Part shown: positions 35,564-44,861 of the stretch, piece by piece | How the letters are laid out: every line of letters begins with the position of its first letter | Position numbering within the stretch: the first letter of the stretch is position 1 | Origin: Oscillospiraceae bacterium | Lineage (GTDB): Bacteria; Bacillota; Clostridia; Oscillospirales; Acutalibacteraceae | DNA: 46,838 nt | Reading direction: 5' to 3' | Assembly (NCBI GenBank): GCA_902796905.1 | Contig: CADBQU010000040.1 | Coordinates: 1 to 46,838 of the forward strand | Notes under the pieces: generated by a model | The model's input: only the letters and a program-made list of their open reading frames with translations | What the model was told of the DNA's origin: nothing | Databases searched by the model: none | Position numbers and translations under genes: made by a program

Positions 35564-38248
35564 TTAATCTCTGTATTCCTCAATAATAAACGATTCAAAT
35601 ATATCGCCTTCTTTAATATCGTTGTATTTTGTAAGGCTTATACCGCATTCGTATCCTTGAGACATTTCTTTAACATCGTCTTTTTCACGGCGTAAAGAAG
35701 CAATATCGTCTTCCGCCAATACTATGCCGTCGCGAATAACGCGTATCTTGGAATTCCTTGTAACTTTTCCCTGTTGAACGTAGCATCCGGCAACGGTTCC
35801 CACAGAAGATATTTTATAAACTTTTCTTACTTCAATTGTGCCTTCTACAACTTCTCTTGTTTTAGGCGCCAACATACCCTTCATAGCGGCTTCTATTTCG
35901 TCTATACAATCGTAAATAACTCTGTAAGTCCTTATATCTACTCCGTCTGCTTTTGCATTCTCTTTTGTAGCGGCGTCCGGACGAACGTTAAATCCTACTA
36001 TTATAGCGCCCGAAGTGCTGGCAAGCATAACATCCGATTCATTTATGGCGCCTACGGCTCCGTGAATAACCGAAACTTTAACTTCATCGTTAGAAAGTTT
36101 TTCCAAACTTTCTCTAACAGCTTCTACCGAGCCTTGAACATCGGCTTTTACTATAATGTTAAGATTTTTAATTTCTCCCTCTTCAAGCTGAGAGAATAAA
36201 TTATCAAGCGTAACTTTTTTAGATGCGTTAAATTGTTCTTCTTTTGCTTTTTGTCTGCGCTGTTCTACCAACTGACGCGCCAAGCGTTCATCGGATACCG
36301 CGTCGAACGTATCGCCCGCCGAAGGTACTTCTGCAAGACCCGTAATTTCAACCGGAACGGAAGGTCCTGCCGTTTTAAGCTTTTTGCCGTTTTCGTTAAG
36401 CATACTTCTTATTTTACCAACGCTGGTACCGGCAACTATAATATCTCCTGCATTTAAAGTGCCGTTTTTAACCAAAAGCGTAGCAACGGGGCCTCTGCCT
36501 TTGTCAAGCTTTGCTTCTATAACAACACCCGAAGCTTTTCTGTTGGGATTTGCTTTTAATTCCATCATTTCGGCAACAAGCAAAATATTTTCCAAAAGCT
36601 TATCTATTCCGTCATGAGTTTTTGCCGAAACCGGAACGCATATTACATCTCCGCCCCATTCTTCGGGAACTAAAGAATGTTCGGTCAATTGCTGTAAAAC
36701 TCTGTCGGGGTTGGCGTCGGGTTTATCCATTTTATTTATTGCAACTATTATTTGCACATTTGCGGCTTTAGCATGGTTTATGGCTTCAATTGTCTGCGGC
36801 ATAATACCGTCGTCTGCCGCTACAACCAAAACCGCTATATCCGTACTTTCCGCTCCTCTTTTACGCATTGTGGTAAAAGCGGCGTGTCCGGGAGTATCTA
36901 AAAACGTTATGTTTTTTCCGTTATGATTAACTCTGTATGCACCTATATGCTGTGTAATTCCGCCGGCCTCGGTAGATGTAACTTTAGAATTCCTAATGGC
37001 GTCCAAAAGCGAAGTTTTACCGTGGTCTACGTGTCCCATAACTACAACAATCGGATCTCTTTCTTTTAAATCCTCTTCCGCGTCTTCAGATACGTCCATT
37101 ATTCTTTCTTCTATTGTAACCGTTACAACTTTTTCTATTTTGCAACCCATTTCGGTTACAAGTATTTCCGCCGTATCGTAATCTATAGTTTGCGTAACCG
37201 TAGCCATAACGCCTAACTTCATAAGCTCTTTAATAACTTCCGCCGCGGTTTTTTTCATGGCCGCCGCTAAATCTCCTACGGTTATTTCGTCTCCTACTTT
37301 AACCGTTATAGGCGTTTTCTTAATGCGTTCCAACTGCAGTCTTCTCATTTTATCCGCTTCGGTTTCACGTTTTACACCCATGGGTCTGCGGTCTTTTGAA
37401 CGCTGTTTTATTTTTTGCTTTCTCTGCATATTATCCTTCATAGAATTTGCAGGTGCTATAGATTCGTATTTTTCGTTGTATTTGTCAAGCTCTACATTGC
37501 TTGTTCTTGTATCTATTACGCGTTTAACCGAAGGTCCTCTGTTGGGCGCCGGTCCTATATGTTTTTCTTTTTTTGTCATTACCGGCACATATTCTTTATC
37601 GTTTTTAGAGCTTTGTGCATGGTTTTTCATTTCGGCAAGTTTTTGCGTATAGCTTTCTTTTTTGGGCTTTGCCTCGTTTTTGGTTTCTTCTTTAACTTCG
37701 GTTTTTGTTTTTACCGTTTTTTCCTGTTCCACTTCCGGTTTTTCTTGTTTTTTGGTATCTGCTTTTGCCGCTGCAACCTTTTCTTCGGCTTTTTCATTTG
37801 TTTTGGCGGCTTTTGCTTTGTTTTCGGAAGTTTTTGCGGCAGCTGCCTTTATTTCTTTTGCTTCTTTTGTTTCTTTTGCTTTCAAAGAATTTTTTGCACT
37901 TTCGGCTTTTTCTTCCGAAACTTTATGTTTGCTTGCAAATTCTGCCGCAGCCGCAGCTTTAAACTGCTCTAATATTGCGGCTTGCTCTGCTAATTTGCGT
38001 TGCTTTTCCTGTTCTTTTTTCTTTTTTCTTTCTTTTTGGGCTTCTTCACCCATTTTAAAATAGTTATCAAAACTGTTAACCTCATGTTGTTTGGTTAAAA
38101 GTTCAAAAACAATATCAACTTCATCTTCTGTTAAAGAATTAGAGCTCTTTTTAGGCTCATCTGAATACGGAGTTAATATTAAAGCAAGGTCTTTAGAAGA
38201 CATATTAAAATCTTTTGCTAAATCACTAACCTTTAATTTTATTGCCAT
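35564..38248 (-). CDS. infB: Translation initiation factor IF-2
   Basis: 894 residues. N-terminal IF2-N segment, then a long Lys/Glu/Ala-rich linker (about 70-290), a second IF2-N domain, the G domain ([27 protein letters not shown]) and C-terminal domains that bind initiator tRNA ([13 protein letters not shown]). It delivers fMet-tRNA to the 30S subunit. The low-complexity linker gives long antisense frames that should be ignored. It starts 2 bp before the end of ylxQ, after AAGGAGAG. Confidence 0.97.
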   Translation of the reverse strand: MAIKLKVSDLAKDFNMSSKDLALILTPYSDEPKKSSNSLTEDEVDIVFELLTKQHEVNSFDNYFKMGEEAQKERKKKKEQEKQRKLAEQAAILEQFKAAAAAEFASKHKVSEEKAESAKNSLKAKETKEAKEIKAAAAKTSENKAKAAKTNEKAEEKVAAAKADTKKQEKPEVEQEKTVKTKTEVKEETKNEAKPKKESYTQKLAEMKNHAQSSKNDKEYVPVMTKKEKHIGPAPNRGPSVKRVIDTRTSNVELDKYNEKYESIAPANSMKDNMQRKQKIKQRSKDRRPMGVKRETEADKMRRLQLERIKKTPITVKVGDEITVGDLAAAMKKTAAEVIKELMKLGVMATVTQTIDYDTAEILVTEMGCKIEKVVTVTIEERIMDVSEDAEEDLKERDPIVVVMGHVDHGKTSLLDAIRNSKVTSTEAGGITQHIGAYRVNHNGKNITFLDTPGHAAFTTMRKRGAESTDIAVLVVAADDGIMPQTIEAINHAKAANVQIIVAINKMDKPDANPDRVLQQLTEHSLVPEEWGGDVICVPVSAKTHDGIDKLLENILLVAEMMELKANPNRKASGVVIEAKLDKGRGPVATLLVKNGTLNAGDIIVAGTSVGKIRSMLNENGKKLKTAGPSVPVEITGLAEVPSAGDTFDAVSDERLARQLVEQRRQKAKEEQFNASKKVTLDNLFSQLEEGEIKNLNIIVKADVQGSVEAVRESLEKLSNDEVKVSVIHGAVGAINESDVMLASTSGAIIVGFNVRPDAATKENAKADGVDIRTYRVIYDCIDEIEAAMKGMLAPKTREVVEGTIEVRKVYKISSVGTVAGCYVQQGKVTRNSKIRVIRDGIVLAEDDIASLRREKDDVKEMSQGYECGISLTKYNDIKEGDIFESFIIEEYRD

Positions 38249-38249
38249 A

Positions 38250-38585
38250 TTATCTCTCCTTGTATTTAATTATTTCTAAAGCGAAATTTTTTTCGGTTAT
38301 TGCAAAAATTCCCGCAAGTGTTCCCGTAGCGTGTGATATTTCCTGTTTTTTATAATTTAATATTAAAACTTCTTTTTTTAATAAACAGCTTTTTAACAAA
38401 TAATCGTTATTGCTTTTTTTAATTAAAAAATTAATTTCTTTAACCGATTTTTCCGAAATATCATCTGCCGCAAATACCAAAAAAGCTTTGTTGCTTTTTA
38501 TTGTTTCTTTAACCTTTTCGGTGCCGGCAATAAGTTTTCCGGCCTTTCTGCAAATGCCAAGCATATTTAAACATTTATCGTTCAA
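38250..38585 (-). CDS. L7Ae-family RNA-binding protein YlxQ
   Basis: 111 residues. The start [19 protein letters not shown] and the [16 protein letters not shown] segment match the L7Ae/L30e/Gadd45 fold and the YlxQ position between ylxR and infB. It likely binds kink-turn RNA on or near the ribosome. It opens with TTG three nt after the rnpM stop, so start choice is uncertain; MLGICRK is the alternative. Confidence 0.85.
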   Translation of the reverse strand: MNDKCLNMLGICRKAGKLIAGTEKVKETIKSNKAFLVFAADDISEKSVKEINFLIKKSNNDYLLKSCLLKKEVLILNYKKQEISHATGTLAGIFAITEKNFALEIIKYKER

Positions 38586-38588
38586 TAC

Positions 38589-38846
38589 CTATAGCTCGCT
38601 TTCTATTTTTGAATATAATTCATCATCAATCTGTATTTGTAAAGCTCTGTTAAAAGCGTTTTTCTTTTTAGCTTTTTTAAAGCATTCTATATTGTTGCAA
38701 ATATAGGCTCCTCTGCCGGATTTTTTACCGGTTTTATCTAAAGAAACTTCGCCGTCCTTGCTTTTAACAATTCTTATAAGCTCGGTTTTGGGTTTCCTTT
38801 CCATACAGCCTATACACATTCTTTCGGGCTTCTTTTTATTAACCAT
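38589..38846 (-). CDS. rnpM: RNase P modulator RnpM (YlxR, DUF448)
   Basis: 85 residues. PERMCIGCMERKPKTELIRIV and SGRGAYICNNIECFKKA are the family signatures, with four cysteines placed for metal binding. In Bacillus the protein modulates RNase P and was earlier known only as YlxR. It sits between nusA and ylxQ, as expected. The start follows AAGGAAGG. Confidence 0.93.
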   Translation of the reverse strand: MVNKKKPERMCIGCMERKPKTELIRIVKSKDGEVSLDKTGKKSGRGAYICNNIECFKKAKKKNAFNRALQIQIDDELYSKIESEL

Positions 38847-38930
38847 AAATAACCTTCCTTAAATTAATTTTTAAATTAATTTTTTGAACAGTTTTTTATT
38901 TATTAAATTAATTTTTGAAAATTTTTAAAA

Positions 38931-39986
38931 TTAATCCTCTTCGCCGTAATAACCGCTTTCGGGACGAATATCAATTTTAAAATTGGTAAGCCTTGCAGCC
39001 AAACGAACGTTTTGTCCTTTGTTTCCTATTGCAAGCGAAAGCTGATTGTCGGGAACGGTGGCTTTGCAGGCATTTGGATTTTCGCTTAAAATTTCAACCG
39101 ATAAAACCTTTGCCGGAGAAAGCGCTTCGGATATAAATGCTACCGGATCATCCGAATATTTTACTATGTCTATTTTTTCTCCGCCTAATTCTTCTACTAT
39201 TCTGTTAACTCTTTCGCCTCTTTGGCCTATGCAGGAACCTACGGCGTCTATATTTTCATCCGCGCAGTAAACCGCTAATTTTGTACGGCTTCCCGCCTGA
39301 CGCGAAACAGATTTTATTTCTATGGTTCCGTTTGCTATTTCCGGAACTTCCAACTCAAACAACTTTTTAACCAACCCTGGATGAGTTCTTGAAATTATAG
39401 CTTTAGGACCTTTTTCTCCGTCTTTTACATCTACAATGTAAACCTTTATGTGGTCGCCTTCTTTTAAAACTTCTCCCGGTACTTGCTCGGAATGAAGCAA
39501 CAACGCTTCTCCTTTACCTATTGTGATGGAAGCATTTAATGTTTTGGGATCTACGCTGTTAACAACAGCTGTAACCAATTCGTGATTTTTGCTTTGGAAT
39601 TCTTCTAAGGTTTTGCTTCTTTCGCCTTCTCTTATTCCCTGTCTTATAACATGTTTAGCCGTTTGTGCTATTATTCTTCCGAACTTTTTGGGTTCTAAGT
39701 TTATTTTAACTATATCCCCTATTTTGGGATTTTTCTTGTACTTTTTCGCTTCTTCAAGCGTCATCTGCGAAAAATCGTCTTCTACTTCTTCTACCACTTC
39801 TTTTTTAACATAAACCTTTAAGGATTGTTTTTCACGGTTAATGTCGCAAAAAACCACGTCGTCTCCGCCGTATTCCCTTCTCAAAGCCGTTACAATAGCA
39901 CCCGAAATTTTTTCAATAAGAAAATCTTGGTCTATACCTTTTTCTTCCTCCATAATTCTAAGTGCCTCAAAAAACTCTTTATTCAT
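38931..39986 (-). CDS. nusA: Transcription termination/antitermination factor NusA
   Basis: 351 residues, the short Gram-positive form without C-terminal AR repeats. N-terminal RNA polymerase-binding domain, S1 domain, then two KH domains (CIGQRGERVNRIVEELGGEKID and LAIGNKGQNVRLAARL). It influences pausing, termination and rRNA antitermination. The start follows AGGGGGAA. Second gene of the translation operon. Confidence 0.97.
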   Translation of the reverse strand: MNKEFFEALRIMEEEKGIDQDFLIEKISGAIVTALRREYGGDDVVFCDINREKQSLKVYVKKEVVEEVEDDFSQMTLEEAKKYKKNPKIGDIVKINLEPKKFGRIIAQTAKHVIRQGIREGERSKTLEEFQSKNHELVTAVVNSVDPKTLNASITIGKGEALLLHSEQVPGEVLKEGDHIKVYIVDVKDGEKGPKAIISRTHPGLVKKLFELEVPEIANGTIEIKSVSRQAGSRTKLAVYCADENIDAVGSCIGQRGERVNRIVEELGGEKIDIVKYSDDPVAFISEALSPAKVLSVEILSENPNACKATVPDNQLSLAIGNKGQNVRLAARLTNFKIDIRPESGYYGEED

Positions 39987-40000
39987 TTTCTTTTTTCCCC

Positions 40001-40465
40001 CTAAATTTCTTTATCGTCGTTTAATATTGCTTTTGAAATTTCTTTTTCGTTAAATAAAACGTTTTCACCGTTAATATCTAAAGTCAAAATACCGTTCTCA
40101 AACGAAATTATTTTACCTGTAAACTTTTTGGCTCCGTTTATTGCTTTGTAAAGAAAAACCATTATTTCTTCGCCTTTTAAATAATCATAGTGTTCTTTCC
40201 TTTTAAGCTTACGGTTAAATCCCGTTGAACAAACTTCCAAATAATAAGATTTATCTATTGGGTCTGCGCTGTCTAAAATAGGGTCTATTAAATGAGATAC
40301 TTCCGTGCAGGTGTCTATATCCACTCCGCCTTTTTTATCTATATAAACCCTTAAATAATACTCGGCACCTTCCTTTTTAAACTCAACATCCCAAAGCATA
40401 ACGCCTATGCTTTCAATTTCGGACTGTATAAGTTTAAAAATCTTTGTTTCTATTCCGGACACCAC
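40001..40465 (-). CDS. rimP: Ribosome maturation factor RimP
   Basis: 154 residues from a GTG after AGGAGGG. LWDVEFKKEGAEYYLRVYIDK and the SHLIDPILDSADPIDKSYYLEVCSTGFNRKL segment are typical of RimP, needed for 30S assembly. First gene of rimP-nusA-rnpM-ylxQ-infB. A terminator-like hairpin sits in its leader. Confidence 0.95.
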   Translation of the reverse strand: MVSGIETKIFKLIQSEIESIGVMLWDVEFKKEGAEYYLRVYIDKKGGVDIDTCTEVSHLIDPILDSADPIDKSYYLEVCSTGFNRKLKRKEHYDYLKGEEIMVFLYKAINGAKKFTGKIISFENGILTLDINGENVLFNEKEISKAILNDDKEI

Positions 40466-40489
40466 AAAATCCCTCCTAAATAAACTAAA

Positions 40490-40517
40490 GAGCGGGTTAA
40501 ACTTAACCCACTCTCCT
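40490..40517 (-). promoter_or_regulatory. Terminator-like hairpin in the rimP leader
   Basis: A 12-bp stem AGAGCGGGTTAA/TTAACCCACTCT (one G-T type pair) lies between promoter and rimP start and is followed on the minus strand by TTTAGTTTATTT. It may act as an attenuator; no known riboswitch is recognised. Confidence 0.5.
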
Positions 40518-40540
40518 TAATACTAAACTAATTATTTTGT

Positions 40541-40569
40541 ATTATACCATACCTAAAAACAAAAATCAA
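40541..40569 (-). promoter_or_regulatory. Promoter of the rimP-nusA-infB operon
   Basis: Minus strand: TTGATT (40564-40569), 17 nt, TATAAT (40541-40546). Confidence 0.8.
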
Positions 40570-40601
40570 GTATTTTACCCTATTTATTTTTTAAAAGCTA
40601 T

Positions 40602-40686
40602 GGGCCCAACGACCAAAGGCAAAGCCTTTGGTCGTTGCAAAAGCCAAGGCTTTTGCCCAAAAAACAAAAATTGTTTTTTGGGGCCC
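40602..40686. repeat. Compound palindrome 12 (weak outer stem)
   Basis: Arms: AACGACCAAAGGC with loop AAA, GCAAAAGCC with loop AA, CCCAAAAAACAA with loop AAA. The outer stem is reduced to GGGC/GCCC; the 3' flank (GTTGCGGCA) no longer has a partner on the left, so one outer arm seems lost. Confidence 0.75.
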
Positions 40687-40708
40687 GTTGCGGCACCTTT
40701 GCTTTAAT

Positions 40709-41290
40709 TCAGTCTTCCAAAAGCTTTGCTAAATAATCGGCGGCTACTTTTGCGGTTTTTTTGTCGGCGTCGGTAGCGTGCAGCGTTTGATTTTCCAATA
40801 AAACCACGGCGCCTAAAATATCGCCGAATAACTTTATGGGTTCAATAACGCTTGCCGCCTTGTTTACACCTTCCAAAACATATTCGCCCGTGCCGTCGTA
40901 AACATAGCTTATGCCCTCTTCTAAAATATTTTCGGCAAAAGGAGTTAAACGCTTTTGCAAAATTTCAAACTTTAAATTTTTAAATTCTTCCCTTTGGGCA
41001 GAAATACCGTCCGCAGAATTTCTGTTAAATTTTACGGCGGCGGCTATAACACCCTGCTTATCTGTAATCAAAACGGATTTGTCAGTAGATTTCGCCAGCG
41101 CCTCTGCATACGGCTCCGCAAAATCCTTTAATTCTTTTACCGGCGAATATTTTTTAAACTGTATGCAGTCAATATCCGTAAAAATTTCCAACGGGTCGCC
41201 CTCTTTTATATGCATTGTGCGGCGAATTTCTTTCGGTATTACTATTCTTCCTAAATCATCTATTCTACGAACAATTCCTGTTGCTTTCAT
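40709..41290 (-). CDS. spoVT: Stage V sporulation protein T (AbrB-type regulator)
   Basis: 193 residues from the ATG at 41290 after AAGGAG; the longer frame upstream is not translated. The N-terminal SpoVT-AbrB domain (MKATGIVRRIDDLGRIVIPK, then EIRRTMHIKEGDPLEIF) is followed by a GAF-like C-terminal domain. In Bacillus it tunes late forespore gene expression. A truncated second copy of its first codons lies at 42700-42774. Confidence 0.93.
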   Translation of the reverse strand: MKATGIVRRIDDLGRIVIPKEIRRTMHIKEGDPLEIFTDIDCIQFKKYSPVKELKDFAEPYAEALAKSTDKSVLITDKQGVIAAAVKFNRNSADGISAQREEFKNLKFEILQKRLTPFAENILEEGISYVYDGTGEYVLEGVNKAASVIEPIKLFGDILGAVVLLENQTLHATDADKKTAKVAADYLAKLLED

Positions 41291-41363
41291 ATATACATTT
41301 CTCCTTGAATTACAAATTGTGTTGTTATTATCTGCAATTTGAGGAGATTTATACTGCAACAGT

Positions 41364-41392
41364 TTGCTTTTTTGGGCGTGATGTGATATACT
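41364..41392 (+). promoter_or_regulatory. Candidate promoter of the FAD oxidoreductase gene
   Basis: TTGCTT (41364-41369), 17 nt, TATACT (41387-41392). Confidence 0.55.
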
Positions 41393-41429
41393 GCATAAAA
41401 ACACATTATATTAAATGGGGAAAGAAATT

Positions 41430-42596
41430 ATGAAAAAATATGATGTTGCTGTTTGCGGTGGAGGATTTGCAGGAATTTCGGCTGCGCTTGCTGCGGCGCG
41501 CGAAGGAAAAAAAGTTATACTTTTTGAAAAACAGTATATACTTGGTGGTCTGGGAACAGCAGGTCTTGTTACAATATATCTACCACTTTGCGATGGTTTT
41601 GGGCATCAGGTTTCTTTTGGTATTGCTGAAGAATTATTAAAACTGTCTATTACTTACGGTGCCGAAGACAGATATCCTGAAAACTGGCTGGATAATATTG
41701 GCACAAAAACAGAAAAAGACAAGCGTTATCTGGTTCAATACAATGCACAGTTATTTGCACTTTTAGCTGAAAACCTTCTTTTAGAAAATGGAGTAGATAT
41801 TCTTTACGGAAGTTACGTTGTTGATGTTTCTATTGAGAGCAATCGCATCACTAAGCTTTATGTTGAAAACAAGTCTGGTCGAACGGCCTATTCTGTCGGT
41901 ACGGTTGTAGATGCTACCGGCGATTGCGATATTGCCCATTTTGCAGGCGTACCGACTGCTCTGTTTGAGCAGGGAAACGTACTTGCTGCGTGGTATTATT
42001 ATACCAATCCAAGCGGCTATCATCTGCAACAGGTCGGTGCTTCGGATACCCCCGAAGAAGAACGGACCGGCAAGGAAGAAAAACCGCTTATCAGCCGCCG
42101 CTTTACCGGCCTTGACGGCAAAGAGCTTTCTGAGCAGGTTTGCCTTTCGCATAAAACAACGCTGGAGCATTGGCTGAAAAAAAGAGAAACCGATAAAAAT
42201 GCGGTTATTTCCACCATTGCAACTATCCCTCAAATTCGTATGACACGAAAAATCGTTGGTGAATATGAACTTGCAGATACGGAAATGCATACCTTTTTTA
42301 AAGACTCCATCGGCATGGTTTCAAACTGGAAAAAGCGTGGTCCTGTTTATGAAGTTCCTTTCAGAACACTCTATAACAAAGAAATGAAAAATTTAATCGT
42401 TGCAGGTCGTTGCACTTCTGTAAACGAAACCTTATGGGATGTTATGCGGGTTATCCCATGCTGTGCCGTAACCGGTCAGGCAGCCGGTATAGCCGCCGCT
42501 ATGACGGACGATTTTTCTGCTCTTGATGTTTCAAAACTGCAAGAGAAATTAAGAAACAATGGTGTCGTCATTCACGAAAAAGATATTCTGGAATAA
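41430..42596 (+). CDS. FAD-dependent oxidoreductase (FAD_oxidored family), probably acquired
   Basis: 388 residues from the ATG at 41430 after GGGGAAAG. The N-terminal dinucleotide fold (VAVCGGGFAGISAALAAA, then FEKQYILGGLGTAG) and ATGDCDIAHFAG place it with glycine-rich FAD-dependent dehydrogenases related to PF12831. The substrate is unknown. Codon use differs from neighbours: more CTG, CGT, GGT and ATC, and visibly higher G+C. It carries its own promoter and terminator and separates spoVT from a broken spoVT copy, which suggests lateral transfer. Confidence 0.8.
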   Translation: MKKYDVAVCGGGFAGISAALAAAREGKKVILFEKQYILGGLGTAGLVTIYLPLCDGFGHQVSFGIAEELLKLSITYGAEDRYPENWLDNIGTKTEKDKRYLVQYNAQLFALLAENLLLENGVDILYGSYVVDVSIESNRITKLYVENKSGRTAYSVGTVVDATGDCDIAHFAGVPTALFEQGNVLAAWYYYTNPSGYHLQQVGASDTPEEERTGKEEKPLISRRFTGLDGKELSEQVCLSHKTTLEHWLKKRETDKNAVISTIATIPQIRMTRKIVGEYELADTEMHTFFKDSIGMVSNWKKRGPVYEVPFRTLYNKEMKNLIVAGRCTSVNETLWDVMRVIPCCAVTGQAAGIAAAMTDDFSALDVSKLQEKLRNNGVVIHEKDILE

Positions 42597-42610
42597 TTTT
42601 CGATTCAAAC

Positions 42611-42638
42611 AAGCGAGGTGAAATTCACCTCGCTTTTT
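42611..42638 (+). terminator. Terminator of the FAD oxidoreductase gene
   Basis: A 10-bp stem AAGCGAGGTG/CACCTCGCTT followed by a T run, 14 bp past the stop. Confidence 0.85.
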
Positions 42639-42699
42639 CTATGTATCTTATGTGTTTATGCAAATTGAGTCCGATCAAAAACTGCTTAAACCCCAGTAT

Positions 42700-42774
42700 T
42701 TATGCGAATTTCGGCGAATTTTGTCCTATTATAACACATTCCTCTATTCTTCTTACTATACCCGTGGCTTTCAT
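42700..42774 (-). pseudogene. Broken spoVT/abrB-type fragment
   Basis: The ATG at 42774, preceded by AAGGAG, opens MKATGIVRRIEE, matching the first ten residues of the intact SpoVT 1.5 kb away, then degenerates to CVIIGQNSPKFA and a stop. The rest of the gene is absent. It marks a duplication or a recombination edge next to the FAD oxidoreductase gene. Confidence 0.7.
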
Positions 42775-42875
42775 ATTTTAAATAAATCTCCTTGTTTTAG
42801 TGTAATTTAACAGTGTATTTTATATGTACTGCTATTATTTGTAAAACAATTTAATTTATACCTGTTGCTTTGTTA

Positions 42876-43418
42876 TTATTTTCTTTTTACTAACAATTCA
42901 ATAATTGCCATTGCCCCTCCAAAGCCAATCCATACTATTGCTAAAATAAGCCCCCACGGAATTTCCTTTAACATTTCGGGAATATACGAAAACAAGCCGA
43001 AAATCGTTCCTATAACAACGCATATAATTAAACAGGTTAATGCCATGCCAATTCCGAATAGCCCGCCTGCTATTAAAAAAATCTGCAAAAACAATCTTAA
43101 ACCGCCTGCGTCTGCCATCGTTCCGTAAAAATCTTTTTGCTCTTCTTTGTTAAGCTTAATACATTCCGCCTTTTTAACCGCAATATTAATAGGCAATTCA
43201 AGCTCTTCTTCACTGACGTTGTTTTTAAACTCAACATACTTGCCTATTTTTAACAGCCTTTTCTCCTTTGCATTAAAAGAACATCCGTATATATCTATAT
43301 CTTTTTCGCTCTCGTGTTTTTTTAAAAATGCCGTGCCGCAAATAAACTGTACCGTCAGCTCTTCGTTTTCATTATAAAATTCATTGCAGTAAATGCGGTA
43401 AACAACTCTTTTTTCCAT
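42876..43418 (-). CDS. Membrane protein of unknown function
   Basis: 180 residues. A soluble N-terminal region (about 1-105) rich in charged residues and with four scattered cysteines is followed by two membrane helices (about 108-140 and 153-173) and a basic end (VKRK). I recognise no family. It lies 27 bp after the gene ending at 43446 in the same direction, so the two probably form an operon. The ribosome binding site is weak (AGG). Confidence 0.6.
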   Translation of the reverse strand: MEKRVVYRIYCNEFYNENEELTVQFICGTAFLKKHESEKDIDIYGCSFNAKEKRLLKIGKYVEFKNNVSEEELELPINIAVKKAECIKLNKEEQKDFYGTMADAGGLRLFLQIFLIAGGLFGIGMALTCLIICVVIGTIFGLFSYIPEMLKEIPWGLILAIVWIGFGGAMAIIELLVKRK

Positions 43419-43445
43419 ACCTACAAAGTATGTAGAATTGTAAGA

Positions 43446-44618
43446 CTATTCTAAATGCAAGCCTTTTAATTTTCCGTATTTAACAAAATCGGGATATGTG
43501 CCTTTGTAGCCTTTTAACTCCATATATTTTTGTATATTTTTACGAACATCGGCAAGTAATTGTTTGTTGCATAAATATTCTGTTTTACTTGGATATTCCT
43601 TTTGAGATTCCGTTATTTTGTTATAAATTTCTCTCCACAAAGGCTCGTATTGCCGCAAACAAAGAATTGAAATTAATTTTCGACCGATTTCGTAAAACTT
43701 ATAGCTGTCCGGATTGTTTTTTTCCAATCTTTCAAGCAACACTTTCACTTTTTTATAATTGTATTTAACGGCTAAACCTTTAAGCGTGTTAAACGAAAAA
43801 CTTTTTTGTTTTAAAGTTTCGGTAAAATACTCACGGTATTCAAGCGCGGCAATTTCTTCAACAAGCGGCAAAAGCTCTTTTTCTTTTTCGTTGCAATAAT
43901 TTGCCGATAAATCAAATTTCATTTTAATCCCTAAACTTGCCGCTTGTAAAATCTCCCAAGGATTACCCCAAAACAGTAAATTGCTGCACGAATTATAAAT
44001 TTTAATTTCGGCTTTAACACTTTCAAACGCCAAAGAAAAATTTATGTCCTTTTCTTCTTCCGGGTCTTCTATTTCGCCGCAAAAGTAAAACTTTCCATCT
44101 TTTCTTAACTCAAAATAAGTGTTTTTACAATAAAAATATTCTTTGCCTTTAGGCACATTTTCCGCATTTTTAAAAGTAAGAGTTATTTCAAAAGCAGAAA
44201 TATTTAAAGCAGAAATGCTATCCACAACAATTTGAATATCGTTTCCCACAAATTTTATATACGGCCAAAATTCCTGTGTTAACAACTTTTTTAATGCATA
44301 TTTTGTTATGGCGTCAAATGCCGCAAAATCCGTTTCAATTTTTTCTTCTTTTTTCTTTGCAAGCTGTTCTTCAAAATTTAAACATTCTTTTAAAAACAGC
44401 AAAAACTCCGTATCGCTCTTTTTATTTAAAAAAATATCTGCATTTTTAAAAAGCTCCTGCTCTAATTCCCTATATTGTCTGCTTATCCATTTTCTTATTT
44501 TTCTCTGCTTTTTTTCGGACGCTTTAACAGGGTCGATACCAAAATTATATACGGCATGCGAATATACTACCGCTAATTTTGATATTAATTCTTTGCTTAA
44601 TGTTGAAATATCTTTCAA
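43446..44618 (-). CDS. Large soluble protein of unknown function
   Basis: 390 residues from the TTG at 44618, six nt after GGAGGGT; the frame is open nine codons further into a repeat. It is Lys/Glu-rich with no signal peptide or membrane segment. The N-terminal half is helical and charged; the middle (about 140-210) looks beta-rich (ISAFEITLTFKN, GKFYFCGEIEDP); the end reads DFVKYGKLKGLHLE. A DUF3878-like relationship is possible but unproven. Genomic base use matches neighbours. Confidence 0.65.
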   Translation of the reverse strand: MKDISTLSKELISKLAVVYSHAVYNFGIDPVKASEKKQRKIRKWISRQYRELEQELFKNADIFLNKKSDTEFLLFLKECLNFEEQLAKKKEEKIETDFAAFDAITKYALKKLLTQEFWPYIKFVGNDIQIVVDSISALNISAFEITLTFKNAENVPKGKEYFYCKNTYFELRKDGKFYFCGEIEDPEEEKDINFSLAFESVKAEIKIYNSCSNLLFWGNPWEILQAASLGIKMKFDLSANYCNEKEKELLPLVEEIAALEYREYFTETLKQKSFSFNTLKGLAVKYNYKKVKVLLERLEKNNPDSYKFYEIGRKLISILCLRQYEPLWREIYNKITESQKEYPSKTEYLCNKQLLADVRKNIQKYMELKGYKGTYPDFVKYGKLKGLHLE

Positions 44619-44637
44619 ATATTTACCCTCCGTTTGG

Positions 44638-44695
44638 GCAAGCAAAAATAATCCGTGCTCAAAAAACAGGTTCGGATTATTCTCGTTTGCCTAAA
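44638..44695. repeat. Inverted repeat containing 27-bp repeat copy 2
   Basis: Positions 44669-44695 repeat the 27 bp found at 3334-3360 with one mismatch. Here the segment is also the right half of an imperfect inverted repeat, whose left half is GGCAAGCAAAAATAATCCG (from about 44638), separated by about 17 nt. It lies just upstream of the unknown gene ending at 43446. Confidence 0.65.
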
Positions 44696-44783
44696 TGTAA
44701 CAGTATTTTTAAACATTTTTATTTTAAGTATTTTTATTTTAAGTATTTTATTTATAACGGCATTTTTGAATTTTTGTTTTATA

Positions 44784-44812
44784 TTGACTTTGCAATGTTT
44801 TGTTGGTAAAAT
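44784..44812 (+). promoter_or_regulatory. Promoter of the DUF4234-like gene
   Basis: TTGACT (44784-44789), 17 nt, TAAAAT (44807-44812). Confidence 0.75.
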
Positions 44813-44861
44813 ATCGGTAGTAATTAATTTTTTTATTAATATTTTTAAAGGATGATTTTTT

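Noticed and set aside
37415..38063. Long Phe/Cys/Ser-rich frames opposite infB
   Set aside because: They are antisense to the low-complexity Lys/Glu/Ala linker of IF-2 and have no start signals.
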